Below are positions 1-8,674 of a stretch of DNA of 64,000 nucleotides, piece after piece. The stretch comes from Streptomyces violaceoruber (GTDB lineage Bacteria > Actinomycetota > Actinomycetes > Streptomycetales > Streptomycetaceae). The stretch spans positions 2,728,001 through 2,792,000 of the forward strand of contig NZ_CP137734.1 in NCBI RefSeq assembly GCF_033406955.1, in the 5' to 3' direction. How positions within the stretch are numbered: position 1 is the stretch's first letter; every line of letters begins with the position of its first letter. Position numbers and translations under genes: made by a program. Below the pieces are notes generated by a model. That model saw nothing but the letters and a program-made list of their open reading frames with translations, searched no databases and had not been told where the DNA came from.

Positions 1-1196
1 TTGACCACGATGTCCCCGCTCTCGCAGTGCTTGCCGACGACGCGCACGAGCATCGGCTCGGCGTCGGAGGTGCGCGAGGCGAGGGCGACGCTGTACTCGG
101 CGTCGTAGAGCGCGGTCCGGATGTTGTCCGACATCCCGCCGTCGACGGAGACGTAGGTCCGCAGCCCTTCGAGGGGCTTGACGGTGCCGACCTCGTACAG
201 GGTGAAGGCGGTCGGGCCCACGATGGCCCGCCCGGGCTCGACGGAGATGCGGGGGGTGGCGAGTCGGGCGGCCTCGCACTCCCGCGTCACGATCTCGGTC
301 AGCGCCTTGGCGATCTCGTGCGGCTCGCGGGGGTCGTCGTCACTGGTGTACGCGATGCCGAGCCCGCCCCCGAGGTCGATCTCGGGCAGCTCGACGCCGT
401 GCTCGTCCCGGATGTCCTTGAGCAGTCCCACGACCCGGTGCGCGGCGACCTCGAACCCCGACATGTCGAAGATCTGGGACCCGATGTGCGAGTGGATCCC
501 GATGACCTCGAGCCCGTCCAGCTTCAGGGCCCGCCGCACGGCCTCCGCCGCCTGCCCGCCGGCCAGCGGGATACCGAACTTCTGGTCCTCGTGGGCGGTG
601 GCGATGAACTCGTGCGTGTGCGCCTCGACCCCGACGGTGATCCGGATCTGCACCCGCTGCCGCTTGCCGAGCGACTGGGCGATGTGGGCCACCCGCACGA
701 TCTCCTGGAAGGAGTCGAGCACGATCCGCCCGACCCCGGCCCGGACGGCACGCTCGATCTCCTCCGGCGACTTGTTGTTGCCGTGGAAGGCGATCCGCTC
801 GGCGGGCATCCCGGCGGAGAGGGCGGTGGCGAGCTCGCCCCCCGAACACACGTCGAGGTTGAGCCCTTCCTCGTCCAGCCACCGCACGACCGCGCGCGAC
901 AGGAATGCCTTCCCGGCGTAGAAGACGTCGGCGTCGTCGCCGAACGCGGTGCGCCACGCCCGCGCCCGCTCCCGGAAGTCGGCCTCGTCGAGGAGGTAGG
1001 CGGGGGTGCCGTACTCCTCGGCGAGCTGCGTGACGGGAATCCCGCCGACGGTGACGACCCCGTCCGCGTCCCGCCCGACGGTGCGGGCCCAGACCTTGGG
1101 ATCGAGGGCGTTGAGGTCGTCGGCCGGGGCGGTGTAGTGCCCCTCGGGCAGGACGTCGGCGTGGCGGGGCCCGGCGGGGTGTGCGGAACGGCTCAT
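1..1196 (-). CDS. lysA: Diaminopimelate decarboxylase (partial, 3' end outside window)
   Basis: PLP enzyme (fold III, alanine-racemase-like barrel) that decarboxylates meso-diaminopimelate to L-lysine, the last step of lysine biosynthesis. About 398 residues are visible and the C-terminus lies beyond base 1. The PLP-lysine motif appears as FYAGKAF near residue 92, followed by LDVCSGGE and the glycine-rich DLGGGLG phosphate-binding loop. The C-terminal CESGD motif is reached near the window edge. The ATG at 1196 lies 18 bases after the nrtL stop, so the two genes probably form an operon. No defect is seen. Confidence 0.97.
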   Translation of the reverse strand, partial: MSRSAHPAGPRHADVLPEGHYTAPADDLNALDPKVWARTVGRDADGVVTVGGIPVTQLAEEYGTPAYLLDEADFRERARAWRTAFGDDADVFYAGKAFLSRAVVRWLDEEGLNLDVCSGGELATALSAGMPAERIAFHGNNKSPEEIERAVRAGVGRIVLDSFQEIVRVAHIAQSLGKRQRVQIRITVGVEAHTHEFIATAHEDQKFGIPLAGGQAAEAVRRALKLDGLEVIGIHSHIGSQIFDMSGFEVAAHRVVGLLKDIRDEHGVELPEIDLGGGLGIAYTSDDDPREPHEIAKALTEIVTRECEAARLATPRISVEPGRAIVGPTAFTLYEVGTVKPLEGLRTYVSVDGGMSDNIRTALYDAEYSVALASRTSDAEPMLVRVVGKHCESGDIVV

Positions 1197-1214
1197 GGCG
1201 TCTTCCGTGCTCTC

Positions 1215-2258
1215 TCAGAGGTGTTCGGGTGCGTCGATGCCGAGCAGGGCCAGGCCGCCGGCCAGCACCGCCCCGACGGCTTCGGCGAGGGCCAGCCGGG
1301 CACGGTGGGCGGCCGAGGGTTTCTCCCCGCCGCGGGGCAGCACGGTGGGCAAGAACGGCAGCGCGGCGTCGGCGACGGTGACGAGGTGCCGGGCGAGCCG
1401 GTCGGGGGCGCGGTGGTCCGCGGCGGCGGCGAGGACGCGGGGGTGGTCGGCGAGGGCGGCGAGGAGGTCGCGCTCGGCGACGGGGCCGGGGGCTGCGGTG
1501 AACCCGAGACCGGCGGCGTTCCGGGCGGCGGCCCGGGCGCGGGCGTGGGCGTACCGCACGCGGAACAGGGGATTCCCCTCCCGCTGGACGAGGTGCTCGT
1601 CGCCGATCCGGGGCCGGTCGCCGGCCGCGGGGTGGAGCAGGGCCCAGCGTCCGGCGTCCCGCCCGAGGGACATCGGGTCGGCGGAGCCGTGGGCGGGGAC
1701 GGCCCGGACGTTGACGGGCAGCTCGGCGGGGGCGTGCCCGACGGCGTCGACGGTGACCCCGAGGACGGAGGTCCAGGCGTCCTCGAACCCCTCGGCGCTC
1801 ACCCGGACGAGGGCCCCCTGGGAGCGGAGCAGCCGTGCGGATGCCTCGGCGACGACGACGGCACGCAGGTCGTGGGGGCAGTGGAGCTGCACGACGCGGC
1901 CGTCCGGTTGGTCGGCGTGCCCGTACCGGTCCCCGCGGCGCAGGATCTCGGCGACGAGACCGACGTCGGAGGCGGCGCGGTCGAGGCTGATGTTGAGGAA
2001 CCCCGGCCCGGTGAGGACGACGTCGGTGATCCCGTCCGTTCCGACCAGGTAGGACCGCAACACCTCGGCGACCCGGAACGGCGTCTGCCCGGCCGGGCGG
2101 GCCAGCTGGAGGGCGATGCCAGTGGCGTAGTCCCCGCACCCCCCGGGCCCCGGCGGCGCGACCACGGCACGCGTCGGCACGGCCACGCTCAGCTCCCCCG
2201 CGTCGACGGCGCGACGCACCGCGTGCAGCACGGTGCGGGAGAGCTCTACGGGTGTCAC
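1215..2258 (-). CDS. nrtL: ArgS-related anticodon-binding protein NrtL
   Basis: A 347-residue paralogue of arginyl-tRNA synthetase without its catalytic core. The N-terminal part resembles the ArgS additional domain (GDYATGIALQLA, GPGFLNISL), and the C-terminal part is a DALR-type anticodon-binding domain. The HIGH/KMSKS ATP-binding signature was not seen, so aminoacylation is unlikely; the role of the family is unknown to me. The start is taken as GTG at 2258 (VTPVELS), although the frame stays open further upstream. It directly precedes lysA, the usual streptomycete arrangement. Confidence 0.85.
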   Translation of the reverse strand: MTPVELSRTVLHAVRRAVDAGELSVAVPTRAVVAPPGPGGCGDYATGIALQLARPAGQTPFRVAEVLRSYLVGTDGITDVVLTGPGFLNISLDRAASDVGLVAEILRRGDRYGHADQPDGRVVQLHCPHDLRAVVVAEASARLLRSQGALVRVSAEGFEDAWTSVLGVTVDAVGHAPAELPVNVRAVPAHGSADPMSLGRDAGRWALLHPAAGDRPRIGDEHLVQREGNPLFRVRYAHARARAAARNAAGLGFTAAPGPVAERDLLAALADHPRVLAAAADHRAPDRLARHLVTVADAALPFLPTVLPRGGEKPSAAHRARLALAEAVGAVLAGGLALLGIDAPEHL

Positions 2259-2379
2259 GGGACAAGCGTATGGGAGGAAGGGGGTGGGGAGGCGAACCGA
2301 TGTGCGCCGGTCCCGGGATATGGACGAAGCGGCAGCCCGAGGGGACCGGAACCGGACCCGAATGCACCCGGGTCCCCGG

Positions 2380-2883
2380 TCACGCCTGCGCGGACGCCCC
2401 GCTCTCCCCGGCGAGCCCACGCACCCGCGGCGGCGAGGCCCCGGCTCCGGGACCCGGCTGCCCGGGGCCCGCTCCGGACGCCCCGCGTACGGCGGTGGAC
2501 CCACTTCCCTTCCGCTCCACCAACTGCCGCACCAGACCGACCAGCTCGGCGGGCTCGAAGGGCTTGGACAGAAAAGCGTCGGCTCCCGCGGCGAACCCGG
2601 CATCGACCTCGTACTGCGTACAGGCACTGACGATCGCGATCGGAAGGTCCCGGGTACGCGGATCGGCACGCAGCCGGGCGGCGGTCCTGAGCCCGTCCAG
2701 CCGAGGCATGACCACGTCCAGCGTCACGGCGTCGGGCCGCACCTGCTGGACGATTTCCAGACACTCGGCACCATCGCCCGCGGTCACGACCTCGAAGCCC
2801 TCCAGCTCGAGGTTGACCCTGATCAGCTGCCGGATGACCTTGTTGTCGTCGACGACAAGAATCCGGCCGGACGGCCTAGGCAC
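2380..2883 (-). CDS. Single-domain response regulator (CheY-like receiver)
   Basis: A 167-residue receiver protein with no DNA-binding output domain. The acidic pocket is Asp12-Asp13 (VVDDN), the phospho-acceptor is Asp56 (TLDVVMPRLDG), the switch Ser is in IVSACT and Lys107 is in SKPFEP. After about residue 125 a Gly/Pro/Ala-rich tail follows. The GTG at 2883 is chosen because ILVVDDN then begins nine residues in. The frame is open upstream across the antisense of the tRNA gene, which cannot be coding. It probably works through protein contacts; no histidine kinase is adjacent. Confidence 0.88.
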   Translation of the reverse strand: MPRPSGRILVVDDNKVIRQLIRVNLELEGFEVVTAGDGAECLEIVQQVRPDAVTLDVVMPRLDGLRTAARLRADPRTRDLPIAIVSACTQYEVDAGFAAGADAFLSKPFEPAELVGLVRQLVERKGSGSTAVRGASGAGPGQPGPGAGASPPRVRGLAGESGASAQA

Positions 2884-3062
2884 AACTCGAGAGTAGGTCC
2901 GGACCGGCCACCGCGTCCGGGTTTTCCCGACTTCCGCCCTCCGCGGGTGACAGGGCCCCGCACGGGCCCCGTCACGACCCGCGAAAACCCGTTCATGACC
3001 ACCCCGGGCGAGCTGGTAGTGTTCTACCCGTCGCCGCGAGCAACACCGAACGCGACGGACAC

Positions 3063-3134
3063 GCCCCCGTAGCTCAGGGGATAGAGCAACGGCCTCCGGA
3101 GCCGTGTGCGCAGGTTCGAATCCTGCCGGGGGCA
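3063..3134 (+). tRNA. tRNA-Arg (anticodon CCG)
   Basis: A 72-base cloverleaf. The acceptor stem GCCCCCG (3063-3069) pairs with CGGGGGC (3127-3133) and the discriminator is A3134. The anticodon arm ACGGC-CTCCGGA-GCCGT gives anticodon CCG, and the T loop is in GGTTCGAATCC. CCA is not encoded. Its 3' part is the left attachment core of the integrated element, so the element regenerates an intact tRNA gene on insertion. Confidence 0.97.
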
Positions 3135-3135
3135 C
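3094..3135 (+). other. attL core (tRNA 3' half)
   Basis: Left copy of the 42-bp core, starting CTCCGGAGCC in the anticodon loop and ending GGGGGCAC one base past the tRNA. It is identical to 23305-23346; the flanking bases on both sides differ, which fixes the limits. Confidence 0.93.
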
Positions 3136-3186
3136 TCGCCCAGGATCAGCAGAAATCAAGCGCTGACCAGGGTGGATGCCGACAGA

Positions 3187-3223
3187 AGAGGGCGGGAGTC
3201 AGTCTCACTGACTCCCGCCCTCT
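3187..3223. terminator. Hairpin terminator after tRNA-Arg
   Basis: A perfect 17-bp stem (3187-3203 with 3207-3223) around loop CTC, built on GGCGGGAGTCAGT. It lies 53 bases after the tRNA, inside the element, and replaces the chromosomal tRNA terminator that was displaced to 23364-23403. Confidence 0.8.
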
Positions 3224-3238
3224 CTCGTTGTCTCTCAG

Positions 3239-3261
3239 CGTTCGCGACACACCTCCGACAC
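3239..3261 (+). repeat. Left arm-type repeat near attL
   Basis: A 23-base sequence, CGTTCGCGACACA then a variable base then CTCCGACAC, repeated in the same orientation at 23206-23228 with one mismatch. It lies about 100 bases inside attL. Paired repeats near both ends are expected for integrase or Xis arm-binding sites; that role is inferred. Confidence 0.6.
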
Positions 3262-3343
3262 AGTCGCCGAACCAAGGACAACCGCGCGCTACCGGCTGTC
3301 AGAGGGTTCGTGTAGCGTCCGAGGGCTGGCGAGACTCAGGGGG

Positions 3344-3940
3344 GTGCCGGTGCTCGACTTCGATGTGTGCGCGAACGGTCAGGACTACTTCCTGGCACCT
3401 GGCAGGTACCGGGTAGAGGCGGATGAGGCCCGCGCGCTACTGGTGGAAAACAGCCGCTTCAAGGACAGCGCGACCCGAGAGCAGATATGGGACGGGTTTG
3501 AGCGCTACATGGGTCGCTTCTTCATCCTTGACGAGCACTTCAGCGATGTCCTCCAGGGTGAGTCCTTGGTTCACTCTGTGTGGCTTGGCGGCAGCTTCGT
3601 AAGCTCGCGCGTCGATCCTCGGAACGCTGACGTCACCGTCTTCGTCAACGACGCGGCGGCTACGGCCATCAAGGGGAAACCTAGGGCTGGCTGGATGACG
3701 CGGGCGTTCACTCGGGTCCACACTGAGAGGGAATACCTCCTCTCCGCGCTTGAAGTGCGCTACAGGCCGGTGCGGTCGGTGTTTGACCTGGACGAACTCG
3801 AACACACTGAGCTTGAGTACCTGCGCCAGCGCGGCGCATGGGACGACTGGTGGCAGCGGTGCAGGCCAGCCGGCGCGAAGGACGCCCCTACGCTGGAAAG
3901 CGCCGCACCGAGGCGAGGCTACTTGGAGGTGTCGCTGTGA
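3344..3940 (+). CDS. Nucleotidyltransferase-like protein (DUF6932-like)
   Basis: A 198-residue cytoplasmic protein. The segment VWLGGSFVSSR, then ADVTVFV, fits the DNA-polymerase-beta superfamily signature hG[GS] followed by Dh[DE]h, as in DUF6932/MNT-type proteins. The second metal-binding carboxylate is Thr here, so catalysis is doubtful. The start is GTG at 3344; a second in-frame GTG follows at 3350. Its stop overlaps the next start as GTGA (3937-3940), showing translational coupling. It is the first gene inside attL and is separated from the conserved backbone by a strong terminator, which marks it as cargo. The family call rests on motif memory only. Confidence 0.6.
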   Translation: MPVLDFDVCANGQDYFLAPGRYRVEADEARALLVENSRFKDSATREQIWDGFERYMGRFFILDEHFSDVLQGESLVHSVWLGGSFVSSRVDPRNADVTVFVNDAAATAIKGKPRAGWMTRAFTRVHTEREYLLSALEVRYRPVRSVFDLDELEHTELEYLRQRGAWDDWWQRCRPAGAKDAPTLESAAPRRGYLEVSL

Positions 3941-4926
3941 CCACGAACTGGCGTCAGCGCATCCTAGAAAGCCATCGCGCAGACCTGGACCAGTGGCTCG
4001 AACACGAGGACACCACCGAACTAGACGAAGACACTGTCGACACAGCTCAAAGAACGCAGTGGCTCTCTTCAGTTCAAAGGTGGGACCCGACTGCTCGCCA
4101 TAGGGAAGAGCTGACTATCCGACTCACAGGCGGCGAAGCTGGCCGAGGAGGGCTACGTTTTTCCGTCGGCAACGCGCTGTTGAAGCCACTGCAGGATGGG
4201 GTGACGGCCTCAACCGACGAGGACGTGGAACTCGAATTGGTCGGCATCTCGGCTGGGAGCACAGTCTTGCATGTGCGGCCAACGACCCCTAATACGGCAC
4301 CGCAGAAGCCCGTTACGGACGACCATCCAGCGGATAGCGACGCCCCCGAAGCTGCCGAGCAGGCCATCAGTGTACTTTTCGACGCGGTCAAGACCGTCGA
4401 AGGCAGAGAAGACGTAACCGAGTGGACACCTATGCTTTCCAGTCTATCTCGACTGGTCAGCGCCCTTGATCGCTTCGATCTAGCCGTTCAGTTTCGCTAT
4501 TGTTCGGGCGACGGGACTGTAAATAGCTCAGCTCTTACGGAAACAGGGAAGCAATACGTCCGGGAGTTGCGGAAGACGCACAAGGACGCTTTCGCACGGG
4601 TGCAGTCAACGATCTTCGGCCGAGTGACCGAGTTGAAGCTATCTGGCGTCGCGGTGATTAAACCGCCGTCGAGCCCGGCCATCTCTGTCAAGTTCGAACC
4701 CGGGGAGATAACGCAGGTCCCGTGGAAACTAGGGGATGAGGTTAACCTAGTCGTCGAGGAACGCCGCAGACTCGCACGCGGGGGTGGCAATACTGTCACC
4801 GAGTACCTTTTCCTGGGCATGCCCATGGAAGATGGCGCGATCGAGGTGTTTGACGATCCGGACGACTTCCCCGTGACACTCCGCCACAGGGTCGCTCCCC
4901 CGAACCAAGATAGGGACGCGCAGTAG
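3937..4926 (+). CDS. Uncharacterised partner of NTase-like protein
   Basis: A 329-residue soluble protein not recognised as a known family. GTG at 3937 overlaps the upstream stop (GTGA), with GGAGG at 3925-3929 as its ribosome site. No membrane segment or Walker motif is seen. The N-terminal ~110 residues look beta-rich (ELTIRLTGG, LELVGISAGSTVLHV), residues ~135-185 look helical, and the C-terminal part again looks beta-rich (GRVTELKLSG, AISVKFEPGE). The codons are visibly less GC-rich than in neighbouring genes. Its stop codon lies inside the 4921-4971 palindrome. The coupling suggests a two-component system with the preceding protein. Confidence 0.75.
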   Translation: MTTNWRQRILESHRADLDQWLEHEDTTELDEDTVDTAQRTQWLSSVQRWDPTARHREELTIRLTGGEAGRGGLRFSVGNALLKPLQDGVTASTDEDVELELVGISAGSTVLHVRPTTPNTAPQKPVTDDHPADSDAPEAAEQAISVLFDAVKTVEGREDVTEWTPMLSSLSRLVSALDRFDLAVQFRYCSGDGTVNSSALTETGKQYVRELRKTHKDAFARVQSTIFGRVTELKLSGVAVIKPPSSPAISVKFEPGEITQVPWKLGDEVNLVVEERRRLARGGGNTVTEYLFLGMPMEDGAIEVFDDPDDFPVTLRHRVAPPNQDRDAQ

Positions 4927-4971
4927 ATGGAGAGGCAGAGGCGAGCTTCGCCTCTGCCTCTCCATCTACTG
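4921..4971. terminator. Bidirectional terminator spanning two stop codons
   Basis: A perfect 24-bp inverted repeat (4921-4944 with 4948-4971) around a 3-base loop, built on GATGGAGAGGCAGAGGCGA. It holds the CAG-TAG end of the rightward gene (stop 4924-4926) and the symmetrical CAG-TAG end of int on the other strand (stop 4966-4968). Both proteins therefore end in Gln. There is no long T-tract, as is common in Streptomyces. Confidence 0.85.
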
Positions 4972-6426
4972 GTCCCCTTCCGATTCCATAGCCCGTTCGA
5001 TTTTTGCGTTTGCCGCTTCCTCGTGGCCGTCGATACAGCCGTGGTAGCGGCGGTGGATCACCTCGGGGGAATTGCCTACCCGCCGGGCCACCTCAGCGAT
5101 CGGCACCCCCGCGTTCAGCCACCGTGTGATGCAGGCGTGTCGCAGGTCGTACGGGCGGCCGGCCAATGGCGACTCGACACGATCCGGTGGAAGCGCGTAC
5201 TCCCGCGCTTCTTCCCACACCCTCCAGTAGGTGGAAGAGCCCACCACTCCCCCACGCTCGTTGCCAAACACGCGCCCTTCTTTACCTGTCCCGAACTCGT
5301 TCAGGTGGGCCCGGAGGATGGTGACCAAGACGGGCGGGATAGGCACCGGGCGGTCGCTGGTCGCCTCCCGCGCCTTCAAGCCGCGGCGGTCGTGCCGCTC
5401 CCCCGAGTCGGTCCATTGCTTGCCCGAGACGGGGCGTGTCTCCCGCAGCGTCAGCGTGCCCCAACCCGTCTCCGGCAGGTGGCAGTCGGAACGCCTCAGC
5501 CCGACCGTCTCGGCGGGCCGCAGTCCCGCGTAGTACAGAACCGCGTAGAAGGCGGCCAGGCGCCGCCCACGGCAACGGTCCCACGATCCGACGTAGGAGA
5601 CGGCCGTGAGCAACTGCCGGGCCTGTACGGCGTTCACGAGGACGCGGCGGTCCACCACATCGTTGGAGCCGACGTATTTCCGTCGGGCGCGCTGGAGCGG
5701 ATTCTCCGGGAGCTTCCCCGTGACCACGGCGTGTTCGAGAGCGGTGTTCAGGGCGCGTCGCCGCCGCTTGTACGTGTCGCCCGCCGCCGGGGTGCCGTCC
5801 AGCTTGTACCCGAGGCGGTACAGCACATCCTCGAACACCTCGGCGTCGGTCAGGTCGGCGACCGCCCGGTCTGCGGTCGTGAGCCAGTCGTACGCGGCCT
5901 TGATATCGGCTGGCGGTTCCTCGCCCACGTTCGCGGGCACGACCCCCCACCGGAACGCTAGACGCAGTTGCTCATCCGAAGGCACGCCGTCCCCGCGCTT
6001 CACCATGGCGAGGCTCACGGCCGCAAGACCATCCGCCATACTCTCTCGGGTCTTGGCCGCGCTTGTACGCCACCGCCCGGCCACGTACTTGCGGCAGAAC
6101 TCGAACCACCGCAGCGGGGGCTTTACTTCAGTCGCCGCGGCTGCATCGGCCGCCGCGCGCACCTCGGACTCGGGCAGGCCCGACTCTATTTCGAATGCCT
6201 CGCCGCGTCGATTCATGGCCTGCCACAGCTCCGATCGCCGACTATCTGCGAGCGCGGACGTGGTGAACGTTTCACCGTGCACCCGGCCTGCGACCACCCA
6301 CCGCAGACGGTAGGGGCGTGACTTTCGCCCGGTTTTCGTGACTTTCCACAGCTTGACGTCGAAGGAGTAGCCCGGCCGGGCCGACCCGCGAGGGCGCCCG
6401 GCCGGGGTGTCGTTCAGGGTGCTCAC
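4966..6426 (-). CDS. int: Tyrosine recombinase / site-specific integrase
   Basis: A 486-residue phage-type integrase that recombines attP with the tRNA-Arg attB and, with Xis, excises the element. An N-terminal arm-binding region precedes a core-binding domain and the catalytic domain. Visible catalytic residues are Arg303 (GLRPAE), Arg429 in YDLRHA (where the usual first His is Tyr) and nucleophile Tyr461 (HRRYHGC); the second conserved His is replaced by Asn in VGNSPEV. The GTG at 6426 overlaps the xis stop as GTGA and is preceded by GGAGG. It is last in a primase-helicase-xis-int operon, as in pSAM2-type AICEs. Confidence 0.95.
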   Translation of the reverse strand: MSTLNDTPAGRPRGSARPGYSFDVKLWKVTKTGRKSRPYRLRWVVAGRVHGETFTTSALADSRRSELWQAMNRRGEAFEIESGLPESEVRAAADAAAATEVKPPLRWFEFCRKYVAGRWRTSAAKTRESMADGLAAVSLAMVKRGDGVPSDEQLRLAFRWGVVPANVGEEPPADIKAAYDWLTTADRAVADLTDAEVFEDVLYRLGYKLDGTPAAGDTYKRRRRALNTALEHAVVTGKLPENPLQRARRKYVGSNDVVDRRVLVNAVQARQLLTAVSYVGSWDRCRGRRLAAFYAVLYYAGLRPAETVGLRRSDCHLPETGWGTLTLRETRPVSGKQWTDSGERHDRRGLKAREATSDRPVPIPPVLVTILRAHLNEFGTGKEGRVFGNERGGVVGSSTYWRVWEEAREYALPPDRVESPLAGRPYDLRHACITRWLNAGVPIAEVARRVGNSPEVIHRRYHGCIDGHEEAANAKIERAMESEGDQ

Positions 6427-6617
6427 GCAGCGTCCTCCCGCTCCGCTAGCCACCGCTCGTACTCCGACCGTCGAATCCGTACGTCGCCGTTGGGCAGCTT
6501 GATCGAGCGGGGGCCCTTCCCGAGCTGGCGCCACCGGTAGAAAGTCGACGGGGCGACTTTCAGATCAGCGATGACCTCCTTGACGGTCATCTTGTCGTCT
6601 CGCGTCCGGGCACTCAT
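6423..6617 (-). CDS. xis: Excisionase (MerR-like winged helix)
   Basis: A 64-residue DNA-binding protein. The helix-turn-helix is TVKEVIADLKVAPSTFYRWR, followed by a wing with DVRIRRSEYERWL, the standard excisionase/HTH_17 form. It should bend DNA at the att arms and steer Int towards excision. It overlaps the helicase gene by ATGA (6614-6617) and int by GTGA, so the three genes are translationally coupled. Confidence 0.92.
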   Translation of the reverse strand: MSARTRDDKMTVKEVIADLKVAPSTFYRWRQLGKGPRSIKLPNGDVRIRRSEYERWLAEREDAA

Positions 6618-7771
6618 TTGGCCACCCCTTTGGCATTTTCCCCACCGGACAGGCCGGACAGCGTTGATTCTGACTGTCCGGTGTCTTTGTGCTGGTCAGA
6701 CGTGACAGCCGGACAGTCGGACAGTGCGGGCACCCCTTGGGCGCTCTGGGCCCGGCTCTCGGTGTTCGGGTAGTACCGACCCCCTGGGTCCTTGGTGATC
6801 TGTCCAGCGTCGGCCATACGGCTGCAGGTACGGCGGATCGTGTCGATGTCGACGTTCGGCAGCTCACCCGCCATGTCCTTGGGCTTTGCACCGGGGTGGG
6901 CCCGGACATATCGAAGGATCGTGGCGCGGGTGTCGCCGATGGTGTGATCGGTGACCGGGCCATCGAGCATCTGCCAAGCGCCGGAGGCGGCTTGGAACTG
7001 AAGCGCGTACTCGGCTTCGTCGACGTCGCGTCCGGTGACGTGCAGGATGCCGTCAGCCTGCCCACGCGCCCGCTTCAGCACGAGCGTGGCGTCTGCGGCT
7101 CCGGCGATGCCGTTGGTGCCGGAGACCTCGGTCAGGAAGTCGTCCGAGCCTGCCTTGCGGACGTGGTGGACGAGCACAACGGCGATGCCGTAGTGGTCGG
7201 CGATCCGCTTGGCGTAGCCGACGGCCACGTAATCCGCGTCGTAGGCGGACACGCCCTGCGGGGCAGGGCCGCGCATCTTGGCGAACACGTCGATGACGAC
7301 CATGCGGGCTTCCTGGTTGCGCTCCAGCCAGTTGGCGATGGCGTCGCTGCCGCCCTGAGGGAAGGGCGGACACTCGGTGACCAGGGTCAGCCCGGCCGGG
7401 GCCGGCTGACCTCCCAGCATCTTGCCCATGCGGGTCTGGAGACGGCGCGGGGTGTCCTCCAGGGCGAGGTAGAGCACCGGGCCGCCGTCCACGGGCAGTG
7501 AGTCGAAGGCGTGGCCGCCCGACGCGACCGAGAGGGCCAGCCCGAGAGAGAGCCAGGACTTGCCCACCTTCGGGGGTCCGGCGAGCAGGTTGACGCCTTC
7601 GGCGAGGATGCCGGGCACCGCCCACTTGGGCTCCGGGAAGTCGGCGGCCATGAGCTGATCCGCGGTCCACGCGGTGCGCGGGCGCTCCCGCTTAGGCAGT
7701 TCCTTGGGGGCCGTCTTGGGATCGCTGGGCACGGAGTACAGGTGCAGCGGGGGGATCGGGTTGGCGCTCAT
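6614..7771 (-). CDS. RepA-like AAA-family replicative helicase
   Basis: A 385-residue RecA-fold ATPase of the AAA_25/RSF1010 RepA type. Walker A is GPPKVGKS (residues 65-72), Walker B is MVVIDVF, and a downstream VLVHHVRK segment fits the sensor strand. A small winged-helix-like region (TRATILRYV, DIDTIRRTCSRM) follows near residues 280-330. It probably unwinds the excised circle together with the Prim-Pol encoded just upstream, with which it overlaps by ATGA. The last ~50 codons are built over a cluster of CTGTCCGG repeats (6645-6730), so this end may double as a cis site. Confidence 0.85.
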   Translation of the reverse strand: MSANPIPPLHLYSVPSDPKTAPKELPKRERPRTAWTADQLMAADFPEPKWAVPGILAEGVNLLAGPPKVGKSWLSLGLALSVASGGHAFDSLPVDGGPVLYLALEDTPRRLQTRMGKMLGGQPAPAGLTLVTECPPFPQGGSDAIANWLERNQEARMVVIDVFAKMRGPAPQGVSAYDADYVAVGYAKRIADHYGIAVVLVHHVRKAGSDDFLTEVSGTNGIAGAADATLVLKRARGQADGILHVTGRDVDEAEYALQFQAASGAWQMLDGPVTDHTIGDTRATILRYVRAHPGAKPKDMAGELPNVDIDTIRRTCSRMADAGQITKDPGGRYYPNTESRAQSAQGVPALSDCPAVTSDQHKDTGQSESTLSGLSGGENAKGVAK

Positions 7772-8655
7772 GCCGCGACCCTCCGGGGGCGGTTGGCTCC
7801 GGCACGCAGGCCGGAGGCGATGGTGCGGCGTGCCTCGCGTTCGCCTTGGCCGACGCTGAGCGCGGCCTCGGTGAGCTTCTCGCTCACCTCATGCGCGTGC
7901 AGCTCTCCCCCGGCTACCAGCTGTCCGAGGGCGACGGAGGCGATGTAGAGGGCGTGGTTGTGCTGGTGATCGCGGGATCCGGTGACGCGGGCCAACTCGT
8001 CGTTGAGCGCGGCGTTGAGGAACTTGCCCCGCCGGTCGTGGGTGGACAGCGGCACCGTGACCGGACGCTGTGGGGGCAGCGGCGCCGGGCGCAGCAGCTT
8101 TGCCAGCCAGCCGGGCAGCGGTGACGCGGGCGCGGCGTGGGCGGTGTCGTAGGGGCCCGCTGGGACGATGCTGCCCGCGCCGACGACGTAGCCGCCTGCC
8201 GCGCGGGTGTCGACCTTCCAGCCGAGCCTGCTCTGTGTGTTGCGCAGCTCCTCGCCGTCGGGGGTGGTGAAGTACAGGTGCAGCCCGCCGCGGCCGGTTT
8301 CCACGGTGTGGGTGTCGGCCGGGTAGTGCTGGCGGTGGCGCTCGCAGAGAGCGGCGAGTACGTCGGCGCCGTCGAGGATGCCGTCATCAGCCCACGCGGC
8401 AGGCGGCTTGTCGTCGGGGTTCTTGGGGGTGTCGAGGTCGATGACGACCAGTCCGGAGGGTCCGGTGGCGATGCCGATGTTGTAGGGGGCGTGGGTCCAG
8501 CATCGGGTGATGCGGTCCGGGTCGGTGGTGGCCCGCTGTTCCCAGTCGCGGATGGCGGGCCGCTTGTCGCTGGGGATGAGGGGGAAGACGTGCCAGCCGC
8601 GGGACGCAGCGTCAAGCGCGGCGGTGAGCTGGGCAGAGCCGTCCAGGTGAGGCAT
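7768..8655 (-). CDS. Bifunctional DNA primase/polymerase (Prim-Pol)
   Basis: A 295-residue archaeo-eukaryotic primase family protein. N-terminal motifs are GWHVFPLIP, PYNIGIATGPSGLVVIDLD (hDhDh metal site, about residues 70-76), the GRGGLHLYF His motif and KVDTRAAGGYVVG. A helical C-terminal part follows (residues ~210-290). Together with the helicase it should initiate AICE replication, a pairing that replaces RepSA in many AICEs. ATG at 8655 follows an AGGAG site. Its 5' leader (8675-8726) is shared with the 16541-16834 gene. Confidence 0.92.
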   Translation of the reverse strand: MPHLDGSAQLTAALDAASRGWHVFPLIPSDKRPAIRDWEQRATTDPDRITRCWTHAPYNIGIATGPSGLVVIDLDTPKNPDDKPPAAWADDGILDGADVLAALCERHRQHYPADTHTVETGRGGLHLYFTTPDGEELRNTQSRLGWKVDTRAAGGYVVGAGSIVPAGPYDTAHAAPASPLPGWLAKLLRPAPLPPQRPVTVPLSTHDRRGKFLNAALNDELARVTGSRDHQHNHALYIASVALGQLVAGGELHAHEVSEKLTEAALSVGQGEREARRTIASGLRAGANRPRRVAA

Positions 8656-8674
8656 CCTGGGGGTTCTCCTGTTT

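Noticed and set aside
27..2630. Very long open frame on the plus strand opposite lysA and nrtL
   Set aside because: It is the antisense of two well-recognised genes; its sequence is low-complexity (Gly/Asp/Val-rich), a typical high-GC shadow frame.
2884..3159. N-terminal extension of the response regulator through the tRNA region
   Set aside because: It would be the antisense of tRNA-Arg; the receiver domain begins right after the GTG at 2883.
3437..3805. 122-codon minus-strand frame inside the NTase-like gene
   Set aside because: The plus-strand gene has a coupled downstream partner and a recognisable motif; the minus frame has neither ribosome site nor domain.
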